Below are positions 50,161-61,968 of a DNA stretch of 64,000 nucleotides, one piece after another. The stretch covers positions 7,835,689 through 7,899,688 of the forward strand of contig NC_034012.1 in assembly GCF_000346465.2 (NCBI RefSeq), in the 5' to 3' direction. Origin of the DNA: Prunus persica. Its lineage: Eukaryota > Streptophyta > Magnoliopsida > Rosales > Rosaceae. The translations under genes and the position numbers were made by a program. The notes below the pieces were generated by a model. It saw only the letters and a program-made list of their open reading frames with translations. It did not search any database and was not told the DNA's origin. The stretch's first letter is position 1. The number at the start of each line of letters is the position of its first letter.

Positions 50161-50448
50161 CTAGCCTCTCTGCACGCGCTTCCGCGCATGCGAGAGGTTT
50201 TTTTTTAAAAAAATTTAAATTTATTTTAGAATTAAAAAAGATAATGGATATTTGTGTTCTATAAAAATAGGATCCATTATCTGAATTTTCTTTTAATTTT
50301 AATTTTTTTTAATACGAAAAATTGTGAATTTACCATATTATCCTCATTTAATTAATAATTTCAATTCTTAATGTTTGCATTAACCAAGGGCATTTTCTGG
50401 TATTTTAAATGTTTCACCATTCTCTGCCTTTTGCTTTATATATATAGA
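50161..50448 (-). mobile_element. Short non-autonomous Helitron
   Basis: On the minus strand it starts TCTATATATATAAAGC (50448) and ends in a GC-rich hairpin (CCTCTCGCATGCGCG.. pairing with ..CGCGTGCAGAGAGG) directly followed by CTAG (50164-50161). The flanking bases are A on the 5' side and T on the 3' side, the A-T insertion preference of Helitrons. There is no target duplication. At 288 bp it has no coding capacity. Confidence 0.8.
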
Positions 50449-50639
50449 TAATGTTCTCTAAATAAAATTCTAATTTTTTTTCTTCTACATTATAACGTTG
50501 TTCTAATTTTTAAATAATTTTTTTTTCTATAGGACACATTAACAAAAAATGCCTTTAAAAAATAGTTCACATATAAATTCCATGGTGCATTTTAATAAAA
50601 GTTATATTGAAGAATACAAGTCCACATCGGAACCTTGAT

Positions 50640-50812
50640 TAAATAAAATAAAATATATAATGAATGGTTTCATTACTAATATTATTGAGGCTTTTTGCGA
50701 TAAAAACCTCATACCTATTGGGCTTTGTAGGTGGTTAAATTGGGTACAATATCGGTGTTGTTAGTAGTGGGCCAATGACATGTCTCTCTGAAATTTAACA
50801 TGGTATCAAAGG
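50640..50812 (+). mobile_element. LTR 3' end with PBS-like motif, truncated
   Basis: TCTCTCTGAAATTTAACA is followed at 50801 by TGGTATCAAAG, close to the plant initiator Met-tRNA PBS TGGTATCAGAGC. A related inverted fragment lies just before the assembly gap (33445-33590). No internal coding sequence follows. Confidence 0.4.
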
Positions 50813-50829
50813 GTTGATTACAGCAGCGG

Positions 50830-53339
50830 ACCCAGGAATTTTTCAGCGGAGGTGCAATTCTTAAAAGCTAAAAGCTCAAAAAGAAAAAAGAAAAAAAAAG
50901 AGACAACTAAATATCCTTATAATTTAAACAATACTAGTGTTATTCATAATTAATTGAAAAAAAATAACATTACAATTAACCTACAATTGTTGCCAACGAG
51001 GTTTCATATCATGAAAATGTCGCATTATATTTGCATTACTGATATAAGAAAAAACATCATGAAAACGTCGCATTATATTTGCATCACATTACACACTTTA
51101 GATGATGTTAAATTGGTTTTTTATAAAGAGAATTTTCAATCCCACTTAAATAAGGAATTCCCAAAATCCAATTGAATAAAGAGAAGTTCGAATTAAAACC
51201 CAATTAGGTAAGAATTATAAAAGCCCTCTAGAAGCCCACGAATGGCCCAGCAGTTTCCCCTTTTTTAAAAAAAAATAAAAAACCCTGGTCCAAAACGACG
51301 TTGTTTTGGTCAGGCTTTTTTTCATAAAAAAAGGAGGTTGCGCAGCAGCACATCTGCGCAATTCACTCGCACATTTCATCAAATAGCTTCCATGAATGAG
51401 AAGAGGTGCAACTTCAGCAGCTCTTCTGGAGTTTTCCGACTACCGGAGGTGCAGATGCACCTCCTTGCGCTTGCACAGGTTTGCCACCGGTTGATTGGTT
51501 TTGCAAAGTGATTCTTTTAAAGTTCAATCCTTGGCGTCCAATTTGTGTCAATTGCATTTAGAAAGTGTCTAAAAATAGGGTTCGTTATTGCGCCAAGACT
51601 ATAATGAGTGGAAAGTTATAAGGGGTAAGTTATAAGGGGTTCACTTTATAGCCATCAGATTAATCCAAGGGCTGGGGAGAATTGAGTTAAAGTTTCACAA
51701 TTGGGTAGGTAAGGAACCCAAACCCGAATTGAATATCCAGCACGTCCAAAAAGAAGAAGAAGAGGGAAACACGTCCGAAAAAGAAGAAGAAGAGGCAAGT
51801 TCGAAGTTTGAACAGAAAGAACTCATCTCTCTAAAACACAGAGGTCTGAGATACCCAATGAAGGCAACGGCTAACGACAGTTGAAGGCAACGATTCGCCA
51901 CTCCGTTCTCCAGACCCCGAGAAAGTATTTATTTGGAGTAGAAGGGGCAAAGGTGTGGATTCCAAATCAGTGAAGAGGCGAAGCAGTGGAAGGGGAAGGG
52001 GAGAAGCTGTATTCGTTGGAAGTGGTAGGTTCCATTTGTGGAGCAAAGAAACAGAAAGACCCCACACAGACACCTTGCAATAACCAGCATTTGGTGAGTA
52101 ATTTATGGAATTTGAGTTTAGGGTTAGAGTAATGGTTTTCCCCAATTTGTACTATAAATTTTGTTGGATTTGGCATCTCTTCGTTGTGCTTCAGTTGCAT
52201 GTTAATTTTTGCTTAGGTATATGTTAAAAAAAGAATGAAAATCAAGTCAATAACAAGTGAATAACATGTCAATAATGATATGAATAAGATAATGGTGTTG
52301 AATTGGAGGAGGCCCTCAAAACCTTCCACATTTGAAGCAGTGCATAGTGCAGATTAAGAAGAGGCGCTAGAATATATATATATATTTTATGAAGTAAATA
52401 TGATTTCCTTTGTTACTAAATTTGCCTGAGAAACATTTGAACAGATAATAATAAACTCATGAATAGAACTGCAAAGCATTTGATGAGTAATGTAAGGAAT
52501 TTGAGTTTAGGGTTAGAGTAATGGTTTTCCCCAATTTGTACCATCAATGTTGTTGGATTTGGCATCTCTTATTTGTGCTTCAATTGCATGTTAATTTTTG
52601 CTTGGGTATATGTTAAAAAACGAATGAAAATAAAGTCAATCACATCTCAATAACATCTCAATAACATGTCAATAACATGTTAGTAATGATATGAATAAGA
52701 TAATGGTGTTAAATTGGAGGAGGCGCTCAAAACCTTCCACATTTGAAGCAGTGCAGAGTGAAGAGTACCTCTCTGGCACTAGAATTTATATATTTTGTGA
52801 AATAAATATTATTTCATTTGTTACTAAATTTGCCTATGAGAAATGAGAACAGATAATAATAAACTCATGAATAAAAGTGCAAAGCATTTGAAATGAAGGT
52901 TGATCTATGACGATTGTGGGTGACTGAAGAAAAAGGTAGAAAGAAAGAAGGATGTGGCAATTGCTTAGCAAGCAGATAGCAGAGTACATGCTTTGCTTTG
53001 CTTCCTTCCACTATATTTCTTATTTATTTATTTTGGGTTGTGTATGAGATGACAATAATTGTCATGTGTGTGAAGTGCAGAACTTGCCTACATTGCACTC
53101 ACACGAGTATGGATCCATAAATAAAACACGTGAAATTGTTTGTAATTCACATAATCATTGCATTAACAGGTATTTGCACAAAAATTGTCATATTGCTTTG
53201 ATGATGTTAAAGCCTGTGATGAGTAATCCATATGCTCATGTACTTTGTAAAAGTTGTAATGTGCCTGGTTGACTAGTTGTGATTGTGCAAATACGTGGTA
53301 GTATATATGTTCACGTTATTTCACATTGTATTTGAGGAA
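50830..53339. other. Intergenic region with a 389-bp tandem duplication
   Basis: The block starting TTTGGTGAGTAATTTATGGA (about 52090) recurs at about 52479 (TTTGATGAGTAATGTAAGGA). Both run through GGGTTAGAGTAATGGTTTTC and TTGGAGGAGGC before diverging near 52380 and 52790. A polypurine patch (51742-51795) lies upstream. No gene is recognised. The last ~250 bases form the 5' side of the DUF1985/Ulp1 gene. Confidence 0.65.
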
Positions 53340-56300
53340 ATGGGATCCAACGTGGAGCTGGTATGGCCAGAGGCAGAGGTATATTCGTCACGGGTGAACA
53401 ACTGCTCACATGCAAATTCATCTCTAGCTGCAATTCGAGCGAAGTTGAGTGCGGAACAATTAGAACAATTCAAGACATCATGCTTTGGCCATCTTCTGAA
53501 TATAGATAAGATTCAGTTTAGCGGACAGATTGTGCATGGGGTTGTGTTGCGTAGAGTAGCGGGGCAGGGTGTGAAAGACTTGGATGGACTGAGTTTCTTA
53601 TTAGGGTGTGACGTTGCTCAGTTCACTCGTCAGGATTTCTGTTTGATCACAGGGCTTCGTTTTGGGGAAGTGCCTGAAGTTTCCAGTGGAGAGAGTAATG
53701 AAATCAGACTTCAGAAAAGATATTTTATAGACGAAGGAATTACATGCAATGCTTTAGAAGAAGCATTTGTGAGGTGCACAGAGGAAGATGACATCTACAA
53801 GCTAGCTCTTGTTTACTTTGCTGAGTTAGTGGTTTTGGGAAGGGACAAACATTTGAACATCAATCTAAATTACCTGACCCTTGTAGAGGACTTGGATGCG
53901 TTCAACAGGTATCCGTGGGGTTCGGTGTCCTTTGACAAAACCCAAGACAGTCTATTTTCTGTACCAACAAAGTATGTGAAAAGCTTGGAAAATGAAGAGG
54001 GAAGAGGGAAGGGGAAAAGTAAGGTAACGGGAACAAGCCGGAGAAATGAGAAGGGCAAGAAGGATAAGCATGGTGAAGCGCAAAGGAGTGGCTGGAGTTT
54101 TAAAGGTTTCACGTATGCTTTCCAGGTACATGGTAATAATGTTCATGTCAGTTATGTTTTGTTTTTCTTTAAAACATAAATAATGACTTTTGTCCTGTGA
54201 ATTGTGTAGATTTGGGTATATGAATTAATTCCTAGAATGGCGGACCTGAATTACTGCAAGGTTGTTGATCCGACCGCTGTCCCGCGTATTTTGCGATGGA
54301 GAACTACTACGTCTGTTCCAGAGATGAGAAAGTTGAACAATTATTTTTTCCAGAGCAAAGAGGTTTGGTTTGCAGCCCTTGGAACTATTGATAAGATTGA
54401 ATGAAATTATGAAGTAGAATGATTTAATATGACTCTTGTCTGTATTCTGAAACAGTCAGTTCAGTTGCGGGCGCTATGTCCAAGTGAAGAGGAAATGAGA
54501 CAGCCATATTGGAGTTGGCCACAGGATCGCCCTGCTGTTGTCTCGGCAGAGTCAATTCCTTCTTCATGTGGTGATCTTGATGAGTTGAACAAGGTGGTAA
54601 GCTTGTTGAGGTCCGAGTTGTTTCAAGTAAAGCGGGAAAAAGACGTCCTTCACTTAAAGGTCATACGGATGGAAAAACTGTTGGACCAATGTTTAGGTCC
54701 TCAGTTTGAGCAGGAAGTAAGGAGGGACCTAGCTTTACTGAAACAGAGGACGAATCGTTGTGTCGTCTCACATCTATTTAAGGGATATGGGGAAATGGAT
54801 GACATTCAATGGGATGAAGGGCCAAGTAACAGAAATGAGGGAGAGGAAAAAGAAGATGAAGGGATTGAAGGGGGTGAAGGGCCAAATAATAGAAATGAGG
54901 GAGCACATAAGGAAGAGGAGGGGATTGACGGAGAGGAAAAGGAAGAGGAGGGGATTGAAGGAGGTGAAGGGCCAAGTAATAGAAATGAGGGAGAGGAAAA
55001 GGAAGAGGAGGGGATTGAAGGGGGTGAAGTGCAAGGAAAACCAAGTGAGGTAGATGAAGGGCAAAGGAAAAGAAGTGAAGGAGAGCAAGTGCAAGTAAAA
55101 AGTAGCAAAGGAGAGGAAGCCCAAAGACAGAGCAGTGAGGGAGAGGAAGTGAAAAGAAAAAGCAGTAAGGGAGAGAAATTGCAAAGGAAAAAAAAGGGAG
55201 GGCAAGGAAGTGAAAACACAAACAAGTGAGGAAAAGGAAGTGCAAAGAAACGAATGTGAGAAAGAAGATAATGAAGTTATGTTGCTTGGGGGTGACACTG
55301 GCGAGAGCACGGAGGGGACACTGCTTGAGTTTACTGTCGGGGACATTGATTTGGATGAACCTACAGCTGTGCTATCTCAGTTGAACGTGTGGTTGAATGA
55401 TAAAGGTAAAGCTCTGGCACAAGGGGTCCAATTACGGAAAAGAAAGAGGATCATTCCTTTGTGGAAGATCGTTGAAGGCAGTGAATTGGTTCCAAAAACT
55501 GGGGCACAGACAACCGGACTGAAGATGTTAGACCCAATGAAGGCGATTCCGCATGATGATCTGGTGAAATTGCTGAAACTTTGTTGGGAATGGCGCCAGG
55601 ACCCAAAGTAAGTCCCTTGCAATTATAAGATAGAAGCATGACTGTATATAATTTTTTATATACAGTGTTCTAAAACTGTTTTATATTCATAGTTTGGTGA
55701 TGCAATTTGGCAACGTGGAAGCTGAGATTGAATTCTTCGCTTCCCTCGTGAAAGCTGATGGTTGGCTGAAAGGAGATGTAAGTGTAATTGATTATGCATT
55801 TGTTTTAATGTACATACATTATGAGAATGACAAGAAAAACATGTTGCAGCACATTGATTTGGGGTTGTATCTCATCCGGAAGCGACAACAACAATTGGGA
55901 CAGATTCGGTAGAAGTAGCGGACTGGACAACGACCGATGTTTTTTTTATGGTATGTCATCGGCCTTCACCAAGTGCCGTTAATAATTACACATTTTCCAT
56001 ACACACACTAGTGGAGGTGTTTAAGCATTGATTGTTTTGTATTTCACAGAATCACATTCGTACTTGCTTTGCGGATAATAAAAGAAAAAAACAGCAGCTT
56101 GGGTGGAAAATCAGAAAAAGTTTACTAAACGTTGTAAATGGGAAGGTTCCTCCGTGTGGGTTGGATTGGCAGACCGTCTATAAGGTGTATACCCCATTTA
56201 TGTTGACGAAGTACAAGCATTGGGTGGCTGTAATGATTGATCTGGTATTGTGTGAAATCAAAGTGTACGATTCAAAGGTTTCACTAATTCCAGATGACAT

Positions 56301-56696
56301 CGTAAAGGAAGAACTCGGCCCGCTATCAATTACGCTTCCAAATCTTCTCAACACCATCGACTTTTATGAAGAAGGTGTTTATGCAAACAATTGCAGCCGA
56401 GATTGGTGGTGTCCGTGGCCAATAGAGCGTGTGGATGTTCCACAACAGTCTAATGAGTAAGCACAACTTGCAATTTAATTTTATTACTTTCAATTGTCAA
56501 TTACGTTAGAATGTCATTAGTTTAATTGATCGAGTTCTTGTTTTGCTTCAGAGGCGATTGTGGCATGTTTGTGTTAAAGTACATTGAGCTTTTCAGCGCT
56601 AAGCTTCCGTTAGCTACTTGCACCTCGCACAACATGCCTTTTTTTCGGTTGAAATTGGCTGCGGAGATAACAAGGGGAGATGCTTACTTCCCATGA
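53340..56696 (+). CDS. DUF1985 / Ulp1-type cysteine protease (C48), transposon-related, reading frame broken in two places
   Basis: Proposed exons: 53340-54125, 54210-54362, 54456-55607, 55693-55777, 55850-55950, 56050-56456, 56552-56696. The N-terminal part is a DUF1985 domain (HLLNIDKIQFSGQIV, FLLGCDVAQFTRQDFCLITG, then FTYAFQ joined to IWVYELIPRM across intron 1). The middle is a Glu/Lys-rich repetitive linker. The C-terminal domain is Ulp1-like: His in KHWVAVMID, Asp in VYDSK, and Gln and Cys in PQQSNEGDCGMF across the last intron form the expected catalytic set. Ulp1 enzymes process or remove SUMO-like modifiers, and plant Mutator-like elements carry such proteases. Two frame changes are needed: one at an A8 run (55188-55195), where one fewer A restores the frame, and one in exon 5 between LIRKRQQQ and DWTTTDVFFM. 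Either these are sequence errors or the gene is decaying. An in-frame ATG at 53307 is an alternative start. Confidence 0.7.
54814..55030. repeat. 60-bp in-frame minisatellite encoding an acidic repeat
   Basis: Three full units and one partial unit inside exon 3 of the Ulp1-type gene encode variants of GEGPSNRNEGEEKEEEGIEG. The period of 20 codons keeps the frame. Further, more basic Ser/Lys repeats follow to about 55190. Confidence 0.85.
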
Positions 56697-57608
56697 TATT
56701 GGTTGAAGATGACAAATGGTACATGAGAAGGTTTTGGGAATGTCCATTCTCAAACTAATGTAAATACACAATAGAGACGTACGGGTCCTTATCGAATTCT
56801 ACCGCTAACTCCTTCATGACATTTACATGTTTGTTAACCAAACTGCATTGAATTGGAATTTTAAGACTGCATATGTAAATTGGGATTTGAAGATGGCTTT
56901 TTAAGTGTATTACATCATTGCAAAGTGATATGTCATTGTTGATGCAAGCCATCATTAATCGCAATGTGTTGCATCATAATAGGTGTCTAAACATGCGAAA
57001 GGTTTTCCGCAGCTCAGTAGCATAAAAGTAGAAACAAAGACAATATACACAAAATGAACAACAATTCACAAACGCACCGACAAGCAAGACACACACAACA
57101 GACAAACAATATACACAAACTTGGCCTGCCATATACAGAGAATAGATATGCAATATACACACAGTAGACATGCAATATACACACAATAGACATGCAATAT
57201 ACACACAATACTCCCTTAACACACACAATAGACATGCCCTTGCCCACAATAATGATGCAATATACTTGGGAATGACAAGTACACCAACCATAGGGAAGTC
57301 GTATTGAATAGGATATTAAACTTAACAGTTGTTCTTCCTACTAAAAGAAAGAATAAGGTCCGTTTCCCCCCTTCATTCTTACTTGAGTGATACTTGTGGC
57401 CCCAATAAACATCCAAATTTGGGGCAATGATATTCCATATACATGCAGCGAACTGTCAATAAACCTTCAATAAACATTCAATATCGTTTCTATAACATGC
57501 GAAATACATGCAGTTACCAAATATTACAAAATGGGTTTAGGGTCTCATTGGTGGTGCGTGCAACATGTCTTGTGCGGGAGAACTTTCACAATCTTTTAAA
57601 CCGTGCAG
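56697..57608. other. Intergenic region with 22-bp minisatellite
   Basis: GACATGCAATATACACACAA-type units of about 22 bp are repeated at 57145-57215. Looser CA-rich copies lie on either side (57040-57240). No gene is recognised. Confidence 0.65.
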
Positions 57609-58006
57609 TTAAATGATCATTAAAAGAACAAATAAAATGACAATTGATACAACTAATAAAACTAATACCAAGTCCTTAATGGACTTCAGCATGTTCATCA
57701 CTCTAGCATCATACGTGTCATCTTGATGTTCTGCATCAGCGGAGGTTACATCAACCCATTCGAATCCATTGCAACTGGTGGCTCCCTAATTGCAGGCATC
57801 ATATATGGAATATAATTCTGTCAGAGTTAGACATAGGTTTTTTTTCACCCACATACATATTCTTTAAATTAAAACTTACATAGGAGGTTAGACACTTCCA
57901 GAATGGCTTCCCTCGATTTTTTTTCAGATTTTGAAACCCGAAGCACCATTGTAGCTCCACAATACTGACACCTCTTTGTTTGAGCGGGAGATGAAGACGA
58001 AGACAT
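57609..58006 (-). CDS. Small GRF-type zinc-finger protein with C-terminal membrane helix (one-base frame break)
   Basis: Two minus-strand exons: 57880-58006 and 57609-57785. Exon 1 begins MSSSSSPAQTKRCQYCGATM and continues into VLRVSKSEK. After an A8 run (57917-57924) the other frame gives NRGKPFWKC. Exon 2 gives SCNGFEWVDVTSADAEHQDD, a short helix, and a hydrophobic tail LVLVLLVVSIVILFVLLMII before the stop. CxxC..WKC..SC with F.W.D is the GRF zinc-finger pattern, a nucleic-acid-binding fold. Plant proteins of this size with a C-terminal membrane segment are common and mostly unstudied. With A7 in place of A8 the gene would read about 101 residues without interruption. It is either a recent pseudogene or a sequence error. 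It lies convergent to the Ulp1-type gene upstream and divergent from the F-box gene downstream. Confidence 0.7.
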
Positions 58007-58766
58007 GTTGAATCTTCTCAGTTGTACCTCTTCTCACTCAGATCTTCTCACTGAAACCTCTTCGGACTCATACCTTCTCACTCATAGTTGTCATTCATAC
58101 CCCTTCACTCATAACCCTAAACTTGTCACTCAGCTCTCTCTCATCTCTGCCCAAATCGAGTTATATTTCATTTTTTTGGGATCATTTGGTGGGTTGGTCA
58201 CGATGTCGACACCTGTACCGTCAGCATTGTGAGATCTTTTAGCCCGAAAAGCAATATAAACTACTTCACTACCAAATATATTTTCTGAATAATGACGGGA
58301 CACTGCTTCAATTTTATTAATTTATTTATATTTCATTAAGGCAACTAGTTGGATAAGAATCCGTCATTATTGGTTCCATTTTAATAACATTACTAGGGGT
58401 CGTTGGGTGTGGGAAAATGAGAAAGTACATGATGGGACCTTCTGTCACTAGTCAGTAATCCGTCACATTTGTATCAATGAATTTGATAGTGGGATAAACC
58501 CAAAAATGGCTATGCAAATAGCCATTTAATTAACCTTTTGACTATCTGACTCTGTATGCACCGTTATGACGTTTTCCCTTCTTTTGTCTTAAGTTTTAAT
58601 TCACTGGGGTTCAGTTTCTTTCAAAAGGGTCAACTTGGAAAAACCCCAACTGGAAACACCTTTTCAAAACACTATAAACAGAGGCTAAAACAAAACGTGT
58701 ACCCCAAATATTATCATTTATCCCCTTTGCCACTCCTCAAATCGTTCCATTCCAAAAACTTTGAAG
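58007..58766. promoter_or_regulatory. Spacer between the divergent GRF and F-box genes; TATA box at 58673
   Basis: TATAAA at 58673-58678 lies 89 bases before the F-box ATG, a plausible core promoter. The rest is AT-rich and non-coding. A 75-codon open stretch at 58005-58232 overlaps the other gene's 5' end and has no family resemblance. Confidence 0.5.
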
Positions 58767-59549
58767 ATGAATTCGAAACACTTCACTACAGTCGGAGGAA
58801 AGAGAAGGAAGCATGTCCATTTCGATATGCCCGAAGCCTTCATCCCGGAGTCCGCTTGGTTTCAAGTCATGTTATACGTGGCAACCGAATCATCGGAAGA
58901 TCTCTTCCGTATGGCATCTGTGTGCCGATTGTTCCGAACTTTGGCAAACAGTCCACAAGTGTGGAACACCATTTCAATGGCAAAGTACCCATACCATCCT
59001 ATCTGGTACGGTGCCAGACCTGCGGTCCAGCATTTCTTGCAACAATGCAGGGCTTGCAATAACCCTGAGTCCATATTTAGAGAAGCATTCCAAGATTTTT
59101 TCAGGCACGGTAAGGTGGAAGCGTTGTATGAGATGCGCATTGCAGCCACGGCAGGCCATATGGAAGCGGCATATGTAGTTGGACTACTTGGTATGTCCGG
59201 AATTGGTCAGTCAAAAGAGGATGCATTACAATTCTTGTGTTCTTTGAATCAACGTAACAACATTGATATGAAACGAACCAAGGATGCTTTGACAGGAAGA
59301 TGTCGCGGAGCATTTGTTGCAAGACATATCGTAGATATGTTTGACTATGGGAAGATTCAGTTCAATCGGTGCAGCGCTTGTAATAACAATGAATGGTATT
59401 TTGTTATTCCAGGCTGGCCTAGTGAAGACAAGATAAATCCTGCGTTGTGGACTTGTTGCAACCGATGCAAATGGCACCGTGAGAGTATTTTTTGGTGCAA
59501 AATCCTGCGTGAGTATGATGTGCGACGGAATCACGTATTTTTGCATTAG
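58767..59549 (+). CDS. F-box protein, At2g35280/At1g67623-like
   Basis: A single-exon protein of 260 residues starting at MNSKHFTTVGGKRRK; the in-frame codon at 58761 is TTG, so 58767 is the start. A degenerate F-box runs about 24-70 (ESAWFQVMLYVA, DLFRMASVCRLFRTLA, VWNTISM). A Sel1/TPR-like helical pair follows (about 117-160: EALYEMRIAATAGHMEAAY, VVGLLGMSG). The C-terminus is Cys- and Trp-rich (CSACNNNEWYF, TCCNRCKWH) and could bind metal. This layout matches the Arabidopsis F-box group around At2g35280 and At1g67623. F-box proteins recruit substrates to SCF ubiquitin ligases through SKP1; the substrate is unknown. The frame is intact. A TATA box at 58673 fits. Confidence 0.85.
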   Translation: MNSKHFTTVGGKRRKHVHFDMPEAFIPESAWFQVMLYVATESSEDLFRMASVCRLFRTLANSPQVWNTISMAKYPYHPIWYGARPAVQHFLQQCRACNNPESIFREAFQDFFRHGKVEALYEMRIAATAGHMEAAYVVGLLGMSGIGQSKEDALQFLCSLNQRNNIDMKRTKDALTGRCRGAFVARHIVDMFDYGKIQFNRCSACNNNEWYFVIPGWPSEDKINPALWTCCNRCKWHRESIFWCKILREYDVRRNHVFLH

Positions 59550-60219
59550 TTTTAGTACGAATTTACGGTTTTGATGCATTGTGGACTTGCTTCTCTTCAC
59601 TTCTAGGTTGGCTGGCTACGTTATACCTAGCTCAGTTTAAATGTTGTTCAAATGTTGGTATTTTGTCATAAACCGTGTTATATATAAATGTATAATATTT
59701 ATTATATAGCGGAATGATTACTTACATCATAGACGGCTAGGAATGACATTTTACTGACACAGATATTTTGCTCACCGACCCCAATCTTCATATTTGGTAA
59801 ACGAAAAGTCATGCATGGAGTAAATAGGTGTCTTTTCACCAGTGCTTGGGAATGACATTTTCCCACTTAGCATATCCGAAAGGATTTGGTTACACGTTTC
59901 TTAACCTAGGGGGTTGAACAGTGAATGACGTAGACTATTTTTTTGTGTGGAAGGAGTACAATGGATGACTTGTATATTTCCATATTATGTTTCAAAACAT
60001 CCCTTCAACCTAAAAAATAAAAAAATTAACAAATTGAAGAACAGAGAAACCGATGAGCACTACAAATGGCCTATTCGCACGGAAAATAAAATTGTTTTCA
60101 ACAAGTTGGACTAAATATAATTAACAAATGGACAGCCTAAAAAGTAATATCATAATAATTATAATAATTGTGGATAAATAATAATAAAATACTAATGTAG
60201 CATAACCATTAAACAGGGA
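59550..60219. other. Intergenic region, no gene seen
   Basis: AT-rich sequence after the F-box gene, probably including its 3' UTR. No ORF or repeat stands out. Confidence 0.6.
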
Positions 60220-61070
60220 ATGCAGTAGGAAGATGAAATCGCAATAAGTTCGTAGAAATTTTCAGATCGTTTTTCTAATTTTTGTGTATTTAGTTATGAA
60301 TTTTCCAAGAAAAAAGGTAATAAAATAATAATTTAGGGTAAAATGGGAGGATGTGGCCATGTTCGGTAACGTACACTTGTGCAAGTAGTCAAAAGTGACG
60401 GGCTGAGATCGCGCCAGGTGTCATATTCTTGTTAATTTTGGATTCTTTTGTTCAAAAATCTTTGAAACTAGGTAAGAAATAGTAGGAAAATCGTAAAAAT
60501 GCCCCAAAAATTACTCCGGCCTACTTGTGACGTCATAAAAGTAGGAGAACCTATAAATCATTCGTCTCGCAATGAAATAATCCAAATTGTGTTACATAAC
60601 TCACTTTCCTCTTAACCCTAAGTATTGATGTTTGTTAACTTCAACTTGAATAACCTACTTCAACAAGCATCTCCCGTTAATGTTGGGAATTAATTTTACA
60701 AATACGTAACAATGAATCGGAGAATTCAGCAACGGAGATGGAGTGTCAATGAGTTCGTAGCAATTTTCGGATAATTTTTTTATTTTGTGTGTAATTAGTT
60801 CTGATTTTTGTAAGGAAAAGTAATAAAATAATAATTTATGGTAAAATGGGAGGGTGTGGCCATGTTGACTGACGTACACTTGTGCAAGTAGTTATCAGTG
60901 ACGGGCTGAGATCGGGCCAGGTGTCCTCTTGCTATTATTTTGGCTTTTTTAGTGCAACAATCTGTGGACATAGGTAATAAATTCTACGAAAATCCAAAAA
61001 ATGCCCGGAAAATGAGAAAATGAAAATTATTTGTACATAACTCACTTTCCTCTTAACCCAAATTCACGTT
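60220..61070. repeat. ~503-bp tandem duplication
   Basis: The block around GTGGCCATGTTCGGTAACGT (60353) recurs at 60856 (GTGGCCATGTTGACTGACGT). Matching continues through GTACACTTGTGCAAGTAG, GACGGGCTGAGATCG and, further on, ACATAACTCACTTTCCTC. Both copies read like duplicated promoter or 5' flank, with CTTAACCC at the end, but no coding sequence follows either copy. Confidence 0.8.
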
Positions 61071-61203
61071 AACACGTATATTTCGGATAATATTCGAAAT
61101 ATAATTTCTAATAATACAATATTTAGTTTCACTATATACAATAATATGTTTTGTTATAATAATGTGCATAAAAAATAATTGCACATACTTTGAAGCCATC
61201 ATT

Positions 61204-61370
61204 GCAACTACGTCTAGAGCTTTGAAGACGTCAGTTCGTATTCAATAAGTTGTCCACATGCAACTGCACCTAGAGTTTTCAACACGTCAGAGGTATTCAA
61301 GAAGTTGTCCACATGCAACTGCACCTTGAGTTATTAACACGTCACAGGTATTCAATAAGTTGTCCATTTG
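61204..61370. repeat. 55-bp tandem repeat, about three units
   Basis: TGTCCACATGCAACTGCACC starts near 61251 and 61306, with the shortened TGTCCATTTG at 61361. An incomplete earlier copy begins near 61204. Each unit contains CACGTCA or GACGTCA, the core of an ACGT-type bZIP site. Confidence 0.85.
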
Positions 61371-61968
61371 ACGCCGCATTGGGAATCAGTAATATATTTT
61401 CAATCATGTCAAATCACATAAATAATGCCATACTTTTTCTCAATAACATCACACAAGTGAAGCAAGTTTAAAACCCTTAGTGAATATTTGTCCTAGTCTA
61501 TATGAGTGATTATATAATCAGTTGCATAATATTTTTTTCACAGTATATGTTAACTTTGAGAGGGATTCCACAAACATAAAATATAAAGAAAGCAAGAAAT
61601 AGTAGGAAATGAACCAGTACAAAAAACAATATATAAACTGTACATAATAATTCCATAACCTTGTCACAAACGCACTCACAAAAGCTTTTCCATAAACCTT
61701 GTCCTAACATATAATAAATAAAGGCAACATTGCATATGATGCAACCATGTCCAAATCTGATAAGTGATCAAAAACAAATGGACATGGCAGCAACATATGG
61801 CTGAAGTAGATGGGCTCTTTGCATCTTCTGTTTTCGTAATTAAAGACATCAAAATATTAAGGTTTAAATCTTCCATAGTAGTTAGCATCAAAATAGCTTT
61901 GAAGCAGAGTGTAATCAAAATTCCAATTCCACTTATTTGCCTCTGCTCAAACACGAGAACCAAAATGG

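Noticed and set aside
54774..55346. Large minus-strand ORFs rich in Leu, Phe, Ser and Pro
   Set aside because: Antisense shadows of the acidic repeat in the Ulp1-type gene; the repeat period keeps all frames open.
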